From contig OZ242170.1 in NCBI GenBank assembly GCA_965205545.1, positions 1-64,000 of the forward strand: DNA of 64,000 bases. The letters are read 5' to 3'. Below the pieces are notes generated by a model, which was not told where the DNA came from, ran no database searches, and saw only the letters and a list, made by a program, of their open reading frames with translations. Made by a program: the position numbers and the translations under genes. Numbering within the stretch: the stretch's first letter is position 1; the number at the start of each line of letters is the position of its first letter. Positions 17,714-26,890 of this stretch are shown here, piece by piece. The stretch is from Bin55 sp965205545. Lineage in GTDB: Bacteria > Pseudomonadota > Gammaproteobacteria > Pseudomonadales > Azotimanducaceae.

Positions 17714-18193
17714 ATGAATCTGCGAGTTAATGGAGTTACACACGATCTCGGCGGAATTGACCCGCAGACCCCACTGTTGTGGGTATTGCGGGACCATCTC
17801 AATCTTGTCGGAACCAAGTATGGTTGCGGCATTAGCCAATGCGGAGCATGTACTGTGCTGCTGGATGGAAAAGCCATGAAGTCTTGTCTCTACCCGGTTT
17901 CCTCGGTTGGTTCAGCCGAGGTCACAACGGTTGAGGGTTTGGCTGGAAGAAACGGCGAACTCAACGCGCTTCAGAAGGCCTGGGTTGAGCTCGATGTAGC
18001 CCAGTGCGGCTATTGTCAATCGGGGCAAATCATGGCTGCCGAAGCCTTGCTACGATCAAATCCAAATCCCAGCGACTCGGACATTGACGAAGCAATGGAG
18101 TCCAACCTGTGCCGTTGCGGTACGTATATACGAATAAAGAACGCGGTGAAAGTAGCTGCGACTAGAAACTCGGTCGACGAGATAGGAGGCTGA
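17714..18193 (+). CDS. iorA: Isoquinoline 1-oxidoreductase-type [2Fe-2S] subunit
   Basis: The 159-residue protein has both [2Fe-2S] clusters of the xanthine oxidase family small subunits: the plant-ferredoxin-type cluster (CGISQCGACTVLLDG at about residues 38-52) and the C-terminal helical cluster (CGYCQSGQ at about 98-105, with NLCRCGTY near 138). It passes electrons from the molybdenum centre in the large subunit to an external acceptor. It ends one base before the large-subunit gene starts (18195), so the two are translationally coupled. As in other two-subunit IorAB-type enzymes there is no separate FAD subunit gene. The true substrate (an N-heterocycle or aldehyde) cannot be read from sequence. 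Confidence 0.88.
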   Translation: MNLRVNGVTHDLGGIDPQTPLLWVLRDHLNLVGTKYGCGISQCGACTVLLDGKAMKSCLYPVSSVGSAEVTTVEGLAGRNGELNALQKAWVELDVAQCGYCQSGQIMAAEALLRSNPNPSDSDIDEAMESNLCRCGTYIRIKNAVKVAATRNSVDEIGG

Positions 18194-18194
18194 C

Positions 18195-20471
18195 GTGGGA
18201 AAGCTTGACTACACGGGAATATCCGAAATCGTCGCTGCAGTTACGGGCGAACGCGAACTTGACGACAGTGTTGTAGTGGCCGAGGTCGTAAAGCTCGACC
18301 GTCGACAGTTCTTGAAGCTGACAGGCGTTGTGGGAGGAGGACTGATGCTGGCTTTTGCTGCACCTCGAGCATTTGCGCAAAACGGCACCTTTCAACCAAA
18401 TGGTTACATTCGAATTGATCAGTCTGGAATTCTCTTGTATGCAAAGAATCCGGAGATTGGTCAAGGCGTAAAGACTTCATTGCCGATGATTGTGGCTGAA
18501 GAGCTTGACGCAGCTTGGAACGAAGTAGAAGTCGTTCAGTCTCCCATTAACCAATCACTCTACGGAATGCAACTTGCTGGCGGGTCGATGTCGATTCCAA
18601 CGAACTATCAACCCCTTCGGCAGGCGGGAGCAACGGCACGAACCATGATGGTTCAGGCAGCAGCCAAACGATGGGGTGTCGACTCAGCAAGTCTCACGAC
18701 ACGGGATAGTCACGTCATTCAAACAGCAACCGGCAACAAACTTTCATACATGGAATTGGCCGGAGAGGCGGCACAGTTGGACGTTCCGGACGCGAACGAC
18801 GTAACGCTAAAGGATCCAAAGGATTTCCGATTGCTGGGAAGCCGCATCACAGGCGTCGACAATGATGCGCTTGTACGTGGAGAAGCGTTGTTCGGCATCG
18901 ATACGATTCTTCCAGGCATGAAGTTCGCCGTCTATCAAAAGTGTCCGGCGATAGGTGGAAAAGTTAAGTCTGCGAATCTTGACGAAATCAAGAAGATGCC
19001 GGGTATAGTCGATGCGTTCGTGTTGGAGGGCACGGGTTCTGCCCAAGAGGTTCTACCAGGCGTCGCCATTGTTGCAGACAGCACGTGGGAGGCCATGAAT
19101 GCAAAGAGTGCATTAAAAATTGAATGGGACGAGACAGACGCATCCAAAGACAGTTGGACCGATGCAAGCAATGAGGCAGAGCGATTGAGACACGAAAACG
19201 GACAGCGTGTTGCAGATTCTGGAGATTTCGACACTGCATTTGCATCGGGCAAGTCTCAAGTTAGCAGCTTCTATCAATACCATTTTGTGAGCCATGCGCC
19301 GATGGAGCCGCAAAACTGCACTGCACAATTCAAGGACGGTGCCTTGGAGCTGTGGGCACCGACTCAAACTCCAGGTTGGGCGATCGGAACCGCCGCACGG
19401 GTATGCGGCATTCAACCAGACAAAATCACTCTGCACCAAATGCGGTGTGGCGGAGGATTTGGTCGGAGACTCTATAACGACTTCCTATGTGAGGCATCTG
19501 CCATCGCACAACATGTGGATGGCCCAGTTAAGTTGCAGTGGACGCGCGAGGACGATCTTGCGTACGACCTTTTCCGCGCTGGCGGATTCCATCAAATGGA
19601 CGGAAGCGTAGATTCTGAGGGCAAGATCAGCGGGTGGCGTAATCGATTCATTACGTTCGAGGTTGACGGAACCCCCGTAAGCAGCTTGCGACGAGGAGTG
19701 TATCCAGACGGGCTTCTGCAAAACGTTCGAGCGGAAGAGGTAGGCTTGAAATGGTCGCATAGGTGTGCGGCGTGGCGAGCACCCCACGCGAATGTCTTCG
19801 CCTTTGTTGTCGGCAGTTTTGTTCATGAGCTTGCTCATGCAGCGGGACGCGATCATCTTGAAGTTCTTCTCGAATCGTTTGGTGAACCACGGCCAATGGG
19901 TGGTGGAATGCATACTGGTCGTGCGGCGAACGTAATAAGGCTTGCAGCCCAAAAGGCAGGATGGGGTAGGGATCTGCCCCAGGGACGTGGCTTGGGTGTA
20001 GCGTTCTACTACAGTCACCAGGGCCATATAGCTGAAGTTGCGGAGGTCAGCGTCGGAGAAATTGAGGGGACCACAAGGAATCGAAGTGGTGATTCAGTCG
20101 ACCGAAGGAAAGTGACCGTGCACAAAGTTACCGTGGCATCCGATGTCGGACCGATCATCAATCTGAGTGGTGCAGAAAACCAAGTGGAAGGTTCCGTCGT
20201 AGATGCCCTGTCAACCATGATGGATCTATCGGTGACCTTCGAGAATGGCAGGATTCAGCAGAACAATTTCGATAGTTACAGGATGCTTCGAATGCCCTCG
20301 ACGCCAGAAGTTGCAACACATTTCGTTGAACCAGGCGAAAACAGACCTACTGGTCTCGGTGAACCCGTCTTCCCGCCGTTGGCACCAGCAGTTTGCAATG
20401 CGATCTTTGAAGCATGCGGCCATCGCGTCACGACGCTGCCAATCAGCGAAGAAGGCTTCTACATAGCGTAG
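18195..20471 (+). CDS. iorB: Molybdopterin-binding large subunit of IorAB-type hydroxylase
   Basis: The 758-residue protein has an internal twin-arginine signal (DRRQFLKLTGVVGGGLMLAF at about residues 35-54) and the aldehyde-oxidase/xanthine-dehydrogenase molybdopterin domain, with the repeated IorB-type layout. The motifs GGGFGRRLYNDF and, near the end, GLGEPVFPPLAPAVCNAIF contain the conserved active-site Glu. It is therefore a periplasmic molybdenum hydroxylase exported through Tat together with the iron-sulfur subunit. GTG start with AGGAGG immediately upstream, inside the end of iorA. No CoxF/XdhC-type maturation gene is in the window. Substrate is uncertain; isoquinoline, quinoline or aldehydes are all possible. 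Confidence 0.87.
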   Translation: MGKLDYTGISEIVAAVTGERELDDSVVVAEVVKLDRRQFLKLTGVVGGGLMLAFAAPRAFAQNGTFQPNGYIRIDQSGILLYAKNPEIGQGVKTSLPMIVAEELDAAWNEVEVVQSPINQSLYGMQLAGGSMSIPTNYQPLRQAGATARTMMVQAAAKRWGVDSASLTTRDSHVIQTATGNKLSYMELAGEAAQLDVPDANDVTLKDPKDFRLLGSRITGVDNDALVRGEALFGIDTILPGMKFAVYQKCPAIGGKVKSANLDEIKKMPGIVDAFVLEGTGSAQEVLPGVAIVADSTWEAMNAKSALKIEWDETDASKDSWTDASNEAERLRHENGQRVADSGDFDTAFASGKSQVSSFYQYHFVSHAPMEPQNCTAQFKDGALELWAPTQTPGWAIGTAARVCGIQPDKITLHQMRCGGGFGRRLYNDFLCEASAIAQHVDGPVKLQWTREDDLAYDLFRAGGFHQMDGSVDSEGKISGWRNRFITFEVDGTPVSSLRRGVYPDGLLQNVRAEEVGLKWSHRCAAWRAPHANVFAFVVGSFVHELAHAAGRDHLEVLLESFGEPRPMGGGMHTGRAANVIRLAAQKAGWGRDLPQGRGLGVAFYYSHQGHIAEVAEVSVGEIEGTTRNRSGDSVDRRKVTVHKVTVASDVGPIINLSGAENQVEGSVVDALSTMMDLSVTFENGRIQQNNFDSYRMLRMPSTPEVATHFVEPGENRPTGLGEPVFPPLAPAVCNAIFEACGHRVTTLPISEEGFYIA

Positions 20472-20483
20472 AGCAACCATGTA

Positions 20484-20514
20484 TTCCAAGCCAGACCACG
20501 AGTCTGGCTTGGAA
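20484..20514 (+). terminator. Hairpin after iorB
   Basis: Perfect 13-bp inverted repeat (TTCCAAGCCAGAC at 20484-20496 and GTCTGGCTTGGAA at 20502-20514) with a five-base loop, starting 13 bases after the iorB stop. It lacks a strong T-run on the plus strand, so it may act as a weak terminator or an mRNA 3'-end stabiliser. It also faces the minus-strand gene ending at 20729. Confidence 0.6.
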
Positions 20515-20728
20515 ATTCCGTCGCTAGATAGCCAAGCGTATGTCTATGGTCAGCCGGTACGCACGGTAGCATCTACACTGGCCATCGCCACTCCACATTT
20601 CCGTACTGCGAAATTCGGTTTCGGTTGCTAGAAAGGCTGGACCACCTGAGACTTGCCGACCGAACGCTGAACTGGCTATATTTGGGCTGTTTCACATCCG
20701 CCGTAGATTTCTCCAAGTGAAATCGCTT

Positions 20729-20980
20729 CTATTTTGGAAAAGCCACCAGCGTTGCCTTGCTTCCGTGCAACATAAAGACTTGCCCGGTACACGGTTGGTA
20801 GAGGTAGCTAGATGCCAGCTGGTCTCCACCTGACTCGAGTACCCAATTGTTGTTGCATTCGGCAACTCCGCCTGCATCTGCGGAAAGAACCTTGGATCCT
20901 GCAAGCAGGGCAAGCATTCCTATCAGGAACCCAGCGGATATGTAGGCAATGGGCTGAAGAAATTTTCGTTTGGTTTGCAT
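20729..20980 (-). CDS. Small secreted protein, single copy of the two-cysteine repeat
   Basis: The 83-residue product has a signal-anchor or signal peptide (core about residues 10-29, then ADA) and one short mature domain. This domain matches one unit of the ten-repeat protein at 12340-14652: Cys-x3-Trp, a variable stretch, LYQPCTGQVFMLHG against LFWNSCTGKVYHLYDP. The two cysteines are 22 residues apart, within the range seen there. The resemblance is by eye and short, but it includes the CTG(K/Q)V(Y/F) core and cysteine spacing. The ATG at 20980 is chosen because it begins the signal sequence; the longer frame to 21043 has no supporting features. Function unknown. Confidence 0.65.
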   Translation of the reverse strand: MQTKRKFLQPIAYISAGFLIGMLALLAGSKVLSADAGGVAECNNNWVLESGGDQLASSYLYQPCTGQVFMLHGSKATLVAFPK

Positions 20981-21196
20981 AGCTGTCTCAATCGGAAAAG
21001 AACAATTGCTTAGACCAACGCCATCAACCAATTGCACAATCAAACTTGCGGACTTCGGTTCGACGAAAAGCCAGTGAACGTTAACAATCGATAGCTACTA
21101 GGTAATTGGCTGGCATTACCTTGAATTAGAGTAAGTAGCTACGACGGACTATTGGATTTCTCCAAGTCTGGAAGCTTGAATGCGCTCATTGATTGC

Positions 21197-21217
21197 ATTG
21201 ATTTCAAGTTAATCAAT
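21197..21217. promoter_or_regulatory. Possible operator upstream of fitAB
   Basis: Inverted repeat ATTGATT (21197-21203) and AATCAAT (21211-21217), spacer seven bases, 40 bp before the antitoxin start; an extra ATTGATT is at 21188-21194. FitAB/VapBC complexes autoregulate by binding such repeats, so this is a plausible site, but the arms are short and AT-rich. Confidence 0.35.
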
Positions 21218-21256
21218 ACCTACAATTGGTCTTTTCACTATAGAGAGTAAGAGCGC

Positions 21257-21502
21257 GTGGCGAGTATCACTATCCGTAACCTGGACGACGAAGTAAAGAT
21301 GCGGCTACGTGTACGTGCCGCACAACACAACCGATCCATGGAGGAGGAAGCGCGTCAAATCTTGAGTGAGGCAGTGTACGTTGAGAGACAAGAGCCGACC
21401 AACCTCACTGCGTTTACACGCGAGTGTTTTGCGCACATCGGAGGCGTCGAATTGGATCTTCCAAATCGTGATGCCATACGTGAACCTCCGAAACTCTCTT
21501 AG
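21257..21502 (+). CDS. FitA/VapB-type ribbon-helix-helix antitoxin
   Basis: The 81-residue protein begins MASITIRNLDDEVKMRLRVR, the typical start of FitA-like (Arc/RHH) antitoxins: a DNA-binding strand followed by two helices (residues about 3-45), with a C-terminal tail that would wrap the toxin. It should bind its own promoter together with the PIN toxin encoded 12 bp downstream. Start is GTG at 21257 behind GAGAGTAAGAG. Known family behaviour: repression of the operon, and neutralisation of the ribonuclease. Confidence 0.85.
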   Translation: MASITIRNLDDEVKMRLRVRAAQHNRSMEEEARQILSEAVYVERQEPTNLTAFTRECFAHIGGVELDLPNRDAIREPPKLS

Positions 21503-21514
21503 GGCTTCGCAAGT

Positions 21515-21937
21515 ATGTACGTTATTGACACGAACGTTGCGTCCGAACTTATGCGTCCCACTCCGGCTACATCGGTAGCCAAGTGGAATGAGGAGCGTGA
21601 TGCCAAAGAATTGTTTCTAACAACTATCAGTGAAGCAGAATTGCGCTACGGTATAGCCCTCATATCGCCGGGCCAACGAAAAGACCACCTGATGGCTGCC
21701 ATGAATCGGTGGCTCGATGTGGGTTTCGACAGACGAATCCTGCCATTTGATAGCTCGGCCGCTAAACACTACTCAGAAATCGCGTCTCGTAGACGCCGCG
21801 ACGGTAGACCAATTTCAGGAGCCGACTGCCAGATTGCGGCCATTGTGCGTTCGCGAAACGCAGTCTTGGTGACCCGCAATGTTCGAGACTTTGTCGAAAT
21901 TGACATTGAAATTGTGGATCCTTGGAATAGTGAGTAA
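21515..21937 (+). CDS. FitB/VapC-type PIN-domain toxin
   Basis: The 140-residue PIN-domain protein is the likely toxin of this pair, a magnesium-dependent ribonuclease. Acidic residues expected for the active site are visible: Asp5 in MYVIDTN, Glu near residue 43 in TISEAELRYGI, and Asp near 104 in ISGADCQIAAI, plus a later Asp in TRNVRDF. The usual FitB ending (VTRNVRDF...DPWN) is present. It lies 12 bp behind the antitoxin gene and is part of the same transcript. The RNA target is unknown. The module is intact as far as can be seen. Confidence 0.87.
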   Translation: MYVIDTNVASELMRPTPATSVAKWNEERDAKELFLTTISEAELRYGIALISPGQRKDHLMAAMNRWLDVGFDRRILPFDSSAAKHYSEIASRRRRDGRPISGADCQIAAIVRSRNAVLVTRNVRDFVEIDIEIVDPWNSE

Positions 21938-22177
21938 GCAACGTTCGGCAGAATCGCCTCTGTTGACCGCAATAACGCTCGCAACGAAAGTTTCAATCGG
22001 ACCACATACACAGGTACCATCGAAAGAGCGGCGGGGTCAACGGTCACTTCGGTTTCTTAGGTCTTGAAGTTCTCTGCTACGGCCAGTTGAAGGTTGCTTG
22101 CTAACCTAGTCAGCCACAATAACAAACCACGCTACAGTTGTTGAGTCGGCAACCTGCTGCAATTTGAGAGTTCAACC

Positions 22178-23365
22178 ATGCGCAAATTGGCAATGTCTTT
22201 GTTGGGTTTATTCAGACGCATTTCCCTGCTTTGGTGGAAACTTCAGGGAAAGACCGAGGAGGATGTAGCTGCTCACCGAGTTGTTTCTGGCAAGGCTTGG
22301 AGTGAGTTCTGTGACTCGCTTAAGGCTGCTGGTGCGTCGTTGGTTTTTCCAGGTGCTCCACGCGATGCGTTCAGCCAGGCAGAGGGTTACAGGTATTTGA
22401 GCCGTTTGACGCGCGCGGGGCTATTGCAGTTCGTGGAGTATTCGGACGCGAAAGCTCCAGTGCTAAATCGGATTGCCAATGAAACCGTCAAACTTGGCTC
22501 GGACAATCCAGACAACTACTACCAAACGGCAACAATTAGCGGCGAGTACGAGTACAAAGTGTTTGGATACCGCAACACGGTGGCGTACTTGGGGTTCGGT
22601 ACCCAGGAAGGGAATTACGGTCAAGGCGCTGGACTTCCTCCTACTGGATTTGTCGAGGCGAATGAGCTCGAGGTCGACGACGATGGATATTTTGAACTAG
22701 TACTTAGTACGTCGCAGCAGGAAGGGAATTGGCTCCCCATGAAACCAGAGAGTGGAACGTTGCTTGTACGCCAAACGTTTCTTGATAGGACAAGCGAAAC
22801 GCCTGCCGAATTGAATATCGAAAGAGTCAACTGTCCTGAATCCGAAACGCGACCAGCGCAATTGACAGCTCAGAGGTTGGACGAGGGCTTACGGACTACA
22901 GCAACACTGGTGACAGGAGCGACCTTGATGTTTTCCAAGTGGGCTCAAGACTTTCAAAAACACCCCAATTCACTGCCGATGTTTGACCCACAGGTCTCGC
23001 TTGCCGCTGGTGGAGATCCCAACATAACCTACTACCACAGCTATTGGCAGCTTGGCGATGACGAGGCATTGGTGATTGAGGTAGTACCTCCAGAATGCGA
23101 GTATTGGAATTTCCAACTGAACAATCACTGGATGGAATCTCTCGACTACCGATACTTCAACATACATACGAACAAGCATCTAGCGACCTATCAAGACAAT
23201 GGATCGGTTCGAATTGTCGTTGCGCACTCAGATCCGCAACTCCCCAACTGGATTGAGACATCTGGACATAGGTTTGGAACGATGAGTTTCCGATGGGTGA
23301 AAGCAGCATCAACTCCCCAACCCGAGACCAATGTAGTCAAGCTGGACCAGCTCATCCAGACTTGA
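22178..23365 (+). CDS. DUF1214-domain protein
   Basis: The 395-residue protein has no signal peptide. Its C-terminal half (about residues 280-380) matches the DUF1214 fold, with ITYYHSYWQLGDDEALVIEV and a WNFQLNNHWMESLDYRY segment. The family is uncharacterised. It starts at ATG 22178 and is the first of three plus-strand genes (DUF1214, sulfotransferase, SDR) separated by 19 and 59 bp, probably one operon. Similar neighbour sets occur in steroid- or lipid-related gene groups of actinobacteria and marine proteobacteria, from memory; this is only a hint about function. Confidence 0.7.
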   Translation: MRKLAMSLLGLFRRISLLWWKLQGKTEEDVAAHRVVSGKAWSEFCDSLKAAGASLVFPGAPRDAFSQAEGYRYLSRLTRAGLLQFVEYSDAKAPVLNRIANETVKLGSDNPDNYYQTATISGEYEYKVFGYRNTVAYLGFGTQEGNYGQGAGLPPTGFVEANELEVDDDGYFELVLSTSQQEGNWLPMKPESGTLLVRQTFLDRTSETPAELNIERVNCPESETRPAQLTAQRLDEGLRTTATLVTGATLMFSKWAQDFQKHPNSLPMFDPQVSLAAGGDPNITYYHSYWQLGDDEALVIEVVPPECEYWNFQLNNHWMESLDYRYFNIHTNKHLATYQDNGSVRIVVAHSDPQLPNWIETSGHRFGTMSFRWVKAASTPQPETNVVKLDQLIQT

Positions 23366-23384
23366 TTGCTAAGGCACTGACTCG

Positions 23385-24626
23385 GTGAAGCATTTAGCGA
23401 AAGCGACGGACTACACGAGAACTCGACGGCCCGTTCCAGTTGCGGTGTTTAACTCAATCGGTCGTAGTCTACGACGGGTAGGATTCTCTAAGCCTTTAGA
23501 CGCGGAATCGCTGCTTCGCCATGGTAGAAGCAAGTGCCGAAGCCAAGGGGTTGTACCTTTCGAGTTTGAGGAAGCGTTCAACACATTGGTTGATTCCATT
23601 AATCGCGAAGCGAGGTTAAGTTCTATCGGGCTGGCGATTCAACGAATGCGACTTGCGAATGCATTGGCCAATCACTTTAAGGTTACTGAGTTCCTTGCTA
23701 GCAACCCTCGAGTCAACGAAGTGGATCTTGGAAAGATAGTCTTGATTGCGGGGCTGCAAAGGACAGGAACCACCTTGCTTCAAAGACTATTGGCCTCACA
23801 CTCCCAAATTCGAGGCATCTCACCGACAAGTGCGATGAACCCAGTCGCGACAACAAATCCCGGTTTGCGCGAGAGGCTTGCACCGTATATGGCAGAAAGG
23901 ACAGTTTCGTATCTAGCCCCTCATTTCAAAGCTATTCACCCCGTCGACACTTCTGCACCTGAAGAGGATGTCTTGCTTCTTGACTTGTGTTTCATGAGTC
24001 AGACTCCAGAGGCAACCATGCATGTTCCCCGCTACTCAACGTGGCTTGAAGAACAAGACCATACGGGAGCCTACGAATTCTTTGCCAAATTGTTAAAGAT
24101 CCGTTGCTTGTTAGAACCTTCGCGAGTATGGGTGTTAAAGTCGCCTCACCATCTGGAATATCTCGATACGTTTTTGAGCATCTTTCCCAGTGCAACCGTG
24201 ATACAAACCCATCGGGACCCATTGAAGACTATTCCCTCATTTTCGAGCATGGTTTGCCACGCACGGTCGATATTCAGCGATCATGTGGATCCTACGGAAG
24301 TGTCTGAGCATTGGTTCCGCAAGGTGGAACGTATGGCACGTCGCAGCATGTGTATAAGGGCCGCGTTGAATGAGGAGAACTTTGTAGACGTCCAATATCA
24401 CGAACTCATAGACGACCCAGTCGGAATTCTGAGCAAAATTTGTTCGGATGCTGGCATTGAGTTCACCAAAAAGGACGAAGACAATGCGCAAGAGTGCCTT
24501 AGACTAAATCGCAAGGATAGATTTGGCGAACACGTTTACGACACTACGGATTTTGGGTTAGATCGCGAAATGATCGAAGGTCGATTGGGATTCTATAGGG
24601 AGCACTATGCTATTCCCTACGAGTGA
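23385..24626 (+). CDS. Sulfotransferase family protein
   Basis: The 413-residue protein has the PAPS-binding 5'-phosphosulfate loop IVLIAGLQRTGTTLLQRLLA at about residues 117-136 and, later, the 3'-phosphate segment with ATVIQTHRDPLKTIPSFSS at about residues 270-290. It transfers sulfate from PAPS to an unidentified hydroxyl acceptor. PAPS can be supplied by CysD and the CysN-CysC fusion encoded at 33904-36671. GTG start at 23385, 19 bp after the DUF1214 gene. The acceptor (sterol, lipid, polysaccharide) cannot be told. Confidence 0.83.
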   Translation: MKHLAKATDYTRTRRPVPVAVFNSIGRSLRRVGFSKPLDAESLLRHGRSKCRSQGVVPFEFEEAFNTLVDSINREARLSSIGLAIQRMRLANALANHFKVTEFLASNPRVNEVDLGKIVLIAGLQRTGTTLLQRLLASHSQIRGISPTSAMNPVATTNPGLRERLAPYMAERTVSYLAPHFKAIHPVDTSAPEEDVLLLDLCFMSQTPEATMHVPRYSTWLEEQDHTGAYEFFAKLLKIRCLLEPSRVWVLKSPHHLEYLDTFLSIFPSATVIQTHRDPLKTIPSFSSMVCHARSIFSDHVDPTEVSEHWFRKVERMARRSMCIRAALNEENFVDVQYHELIDDPVGILSKICSDAGIEFTKKDEDNAQECLRLNRKDRFGEHVYDTTDFGLDREMIEGRLGFYREHYAIPYE

Positions 24627-24685
24627 CTGGACGCATAGTTTCAATTGGTGGTGATGGCGGCAAGCATAGGAATTGAGGTGTTCTG

Positions 24686-25693
24686 ATGTCTCCTAGAAAG
24701 AAAGAGATGGGTGACGGTACTTTTGTGAACGCAATCGTTGCTGCACTAAGAAACCGCCTCTCTGAGAAAGTTGACGAAGTCAAACCAGTTCCACCAGAAG
24801 TACGAATCGATGGCAAGACGTGCTTCATCACGGGTGCAAACAGCGGACTAGGCAGAGCCGCCGCAGTTGATCTAGCAAAAAGAGGGGCGAGCTTAATTCT
24901 TGCCTGCCGGCCGGGACACGAAGGCCTGCAAAATGAGATTCAAGAGCAGTCTGGTTCGACGAGAGTCGAACTCATGAGTGTTGATCTTGCAGACTTGGAA
25001 TCGATTCACATGCTGTGCAATGAACTGCGTGACCGAGAACAGAAAATTGACCTAGCCGTCTTCAACGCAGGATTAATGACAAGGACAGCTATCCAGACTC
25101 CGCAAGGCTACGACACGATGTTTGTCGTGCATTTTCTCTCTAGCAGGATCATCGTTGATAGGTGGTTGCAAGACGGCATTTTGCAGACAGGCAATGGCGC
25201 CCCTCGGTTAATCTTCGTATCTTCGGAAGCACATCGCTCCTCTCACGTTATCGATTTCGACCGCTTAGGGGCGTTTGTGCCTTTCACATTGAAGGAGAGC
25301 CTAATGCATTACGGAGTTAGCAAACTGATTCTCTGTACTTATGCAACAGAACTCTCACGACGTCTCAATGGCACAGATGTCCAAATGGCAGTTCACTCTT
25401 TGTGTCCGGGTGGAGTAGCCACAAACATTGCAAGAGATGCACCGCGTTGGATGAGACCTATGGTGGATCCAGTAATGAAATTGTTCTTTCCGTCTCCAGA
25501 GGCCGCGATTGGACCAATAACGTACCTTTGCTGTAGCGAGGATGCTGGAACTTCTACAGGGATGTATTTGCATATGATGCAACGGAAGCTCGTGTCCGAA
25601 TTCGCTCGAGATAGGGCGAACGGTGAGAAGCTATGGGAGGCTAGCGAGGAATTGGTTCAACTCTCGGATGGAAATCACTTGGATGAAATCTAG
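24686..25693 (+). CDS. Short-chain dehydrogenase/reductase
   Basis: The 335-residue protein has a Rossmann nucleotide site TGANSGLG (about residues 49-56), a catalytic Ser in the SSEAHRSS segment (about 178) and YGVSK (about residues 209-213) containing the Tyr and Lys. The N-terminal 40 residues are an extra helix typical of retinol-dehydrogenase-like or WW-domain-oxidoreductase-like SDRs. Starts at ATG 24686 with GAGGTG upstream, 59 bp after the sulfotransferase. Substrate unknown; the neighbours suggest a hydrophobic alcohol or ketone. Confidence 0.85.
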   Translation: MSPRKKEMGDGTFVNAIVAALRNRLSEKVDEVKPVPPEVRIDGKTCFITGANSGLGRAAAVDLAKRGASLILACRPGHEGLQNEIQEQSGSTRVELMSVDLADLESIHMLCNELRDREQKIDLAVFNAGLMTRTAIQTPQGYDTMFVVHFLSSRIIVDRWLQDGILQTGNGAPRLIFVSSEAHRSSHVIDFDRLGAFVPFTLKESLMHYGVSKLILCTYATELSRRLNGTDVQMAVHSLCPGGVATNIARDAPRWMRPMVDPVMKLFFPSPEAAIGPITYLCCSEDAGTSTGMYLHMMQRKLVSEFARDRANGEKLWEASEELVQLSDGNHLDEI

Positions 25694-25819
25694 ATCGATT
25701 GGAACCGAGACCGTGATGCTTTGTTGCGATTCGCCGGTTCATCGCTTCAAGAAAGGGTAACCCTAGTTGACCCATGAGTATGTTGGAATCTGATCGACCG
25801 ATCCGTTCGGGGTTCTGCA

Positions 25820-26668
25820 ATGCGTGAAGCCAAGTTTCTGGCTGTTGTGGCAGTCTTCCTGATCGTTTCTATTGAAGTATCTCCCCAAGAGGTAGCTGGA
25901 AGTGTTGTCGAGTCGGATGCTCCAAACAGCGAGCGTCCATTAGTGCAAAGCGAGGATGTAGAACTAGAACATTCTGAGAGATTTCAAGAGATGTCCAATG
26001 CTTTCGATCGATTGGCCGAAGAACTCTCTGGTATTTGGGAACAACATAAGGTGACATCTCTATTGGAAGCAACGATTGACGAGGTCGGTTCGGTATTTGT
26101 TTCACTAGTAGAAAAGTATGACACCAATGACGACGGCGGACTGTCGTGGACAGAGCTTGAAAGTGTTTCAGAGGACGACTTGAGCTACGAGTACAAGCTC
26201 TTGCCTGTCGACAAGCGTCAATCTAGACGAGAAGATGAATTCAATCTGTTAGATCGAGACAAAGACGGAATCGTCACTTCTGACGAAGTAACGACGGCAA
26301 TGGGCGAAATATTGAAACCCGTGTCTGACTTAACCAATGACCTGGAATTGTTCTTTATTTCTCTCTTTAAGAAATATGACTCAAACGGCGACGGTGGACT
26401 ATCGCTGAAAGAACTCGAGAAAATCTCGGAGGACGACATGGGCCACGAATTTAAGTATTTGCCTCGGGAGAAGCAACTTTCTCAGCTAGCAGCAGAACTC
26501 AAGCAGTTGGATAGAGATAGCGACGGCAATATCACCCCGGACGAGGTTTCCCTGTCTGTTAACGAAATTGTTGATGGATTCGCAGGTTCATCGCCCCACA
26601 GCGATGGACCTCACTCGACAGATAAAGAGCGACAAACTGATTCAACTGAGTCTGATTTAGCGGATTGA
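25820..26668 (+). CDS. Secreted four-EF-hand protein
   Basis: The 282-residue product has a signal peptide (MREAKFLAVVAVFLIVSIEV, cut near residue 22-25) and four EF-hand loops in two pairs: DTNDDGGLSWTE (about residue 97), DRDKDGIVTSDE (about 144), DSNGDGGLSLKE (about 187) and DRDSDGNITPDE (about 231). All loops keep the five Asp/Asn positions and the terminal Glu, so calcium binding is likely for each. The two halves (residues 85-170 and 175-260) are internal duplicates. A periplasmic calcium sensor or buffer is inferred. Its partner is unknown. Confidence 0.82.
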   Translation: MREAKFLAVVAVFLIVSIEVSPQEVAGSVVESDAPNSERPLVQSEDVELEHSERFQEMSNAFDRLAEELSGIWEQHKVTSLLEATIDEVGSVFVSLVEKYDTNDDGGLSWTELESVSEDDLSYEYKLLPVDKRQSRREDEFNLLDRDKDGIVTSDEVTTAMGEILKPVSDLTNDLELFFISLFKKYDSNGDGGLSLKELEKISEDDMGHEFKYLPREKQLSQLAAELKQLDRDSDGNITPDEVSLSVNEIVDGFAGSSPHSDGPHSTDKERQTDSTESDLAD

Positions 26669-26890
26669 CGAGTAAACACACCCGCTCAATTGCGCTCTGG
26701 ATGTGAATTGGCTCCATACCAATATTGAGGTCCCAAAGCGGTTCATTCAGCCGACTCTCGCCCAATTCCACACGGTTAGGTGGACTGTTCCAACTCTACG
26801 AACAAACGGTGAAGGATTGTCTTGCATCCCAACGCCGGTTTCCTCCTGCACGTCGGAGGGCAGCGGAACATTGGAGTTGACAACTAGATT

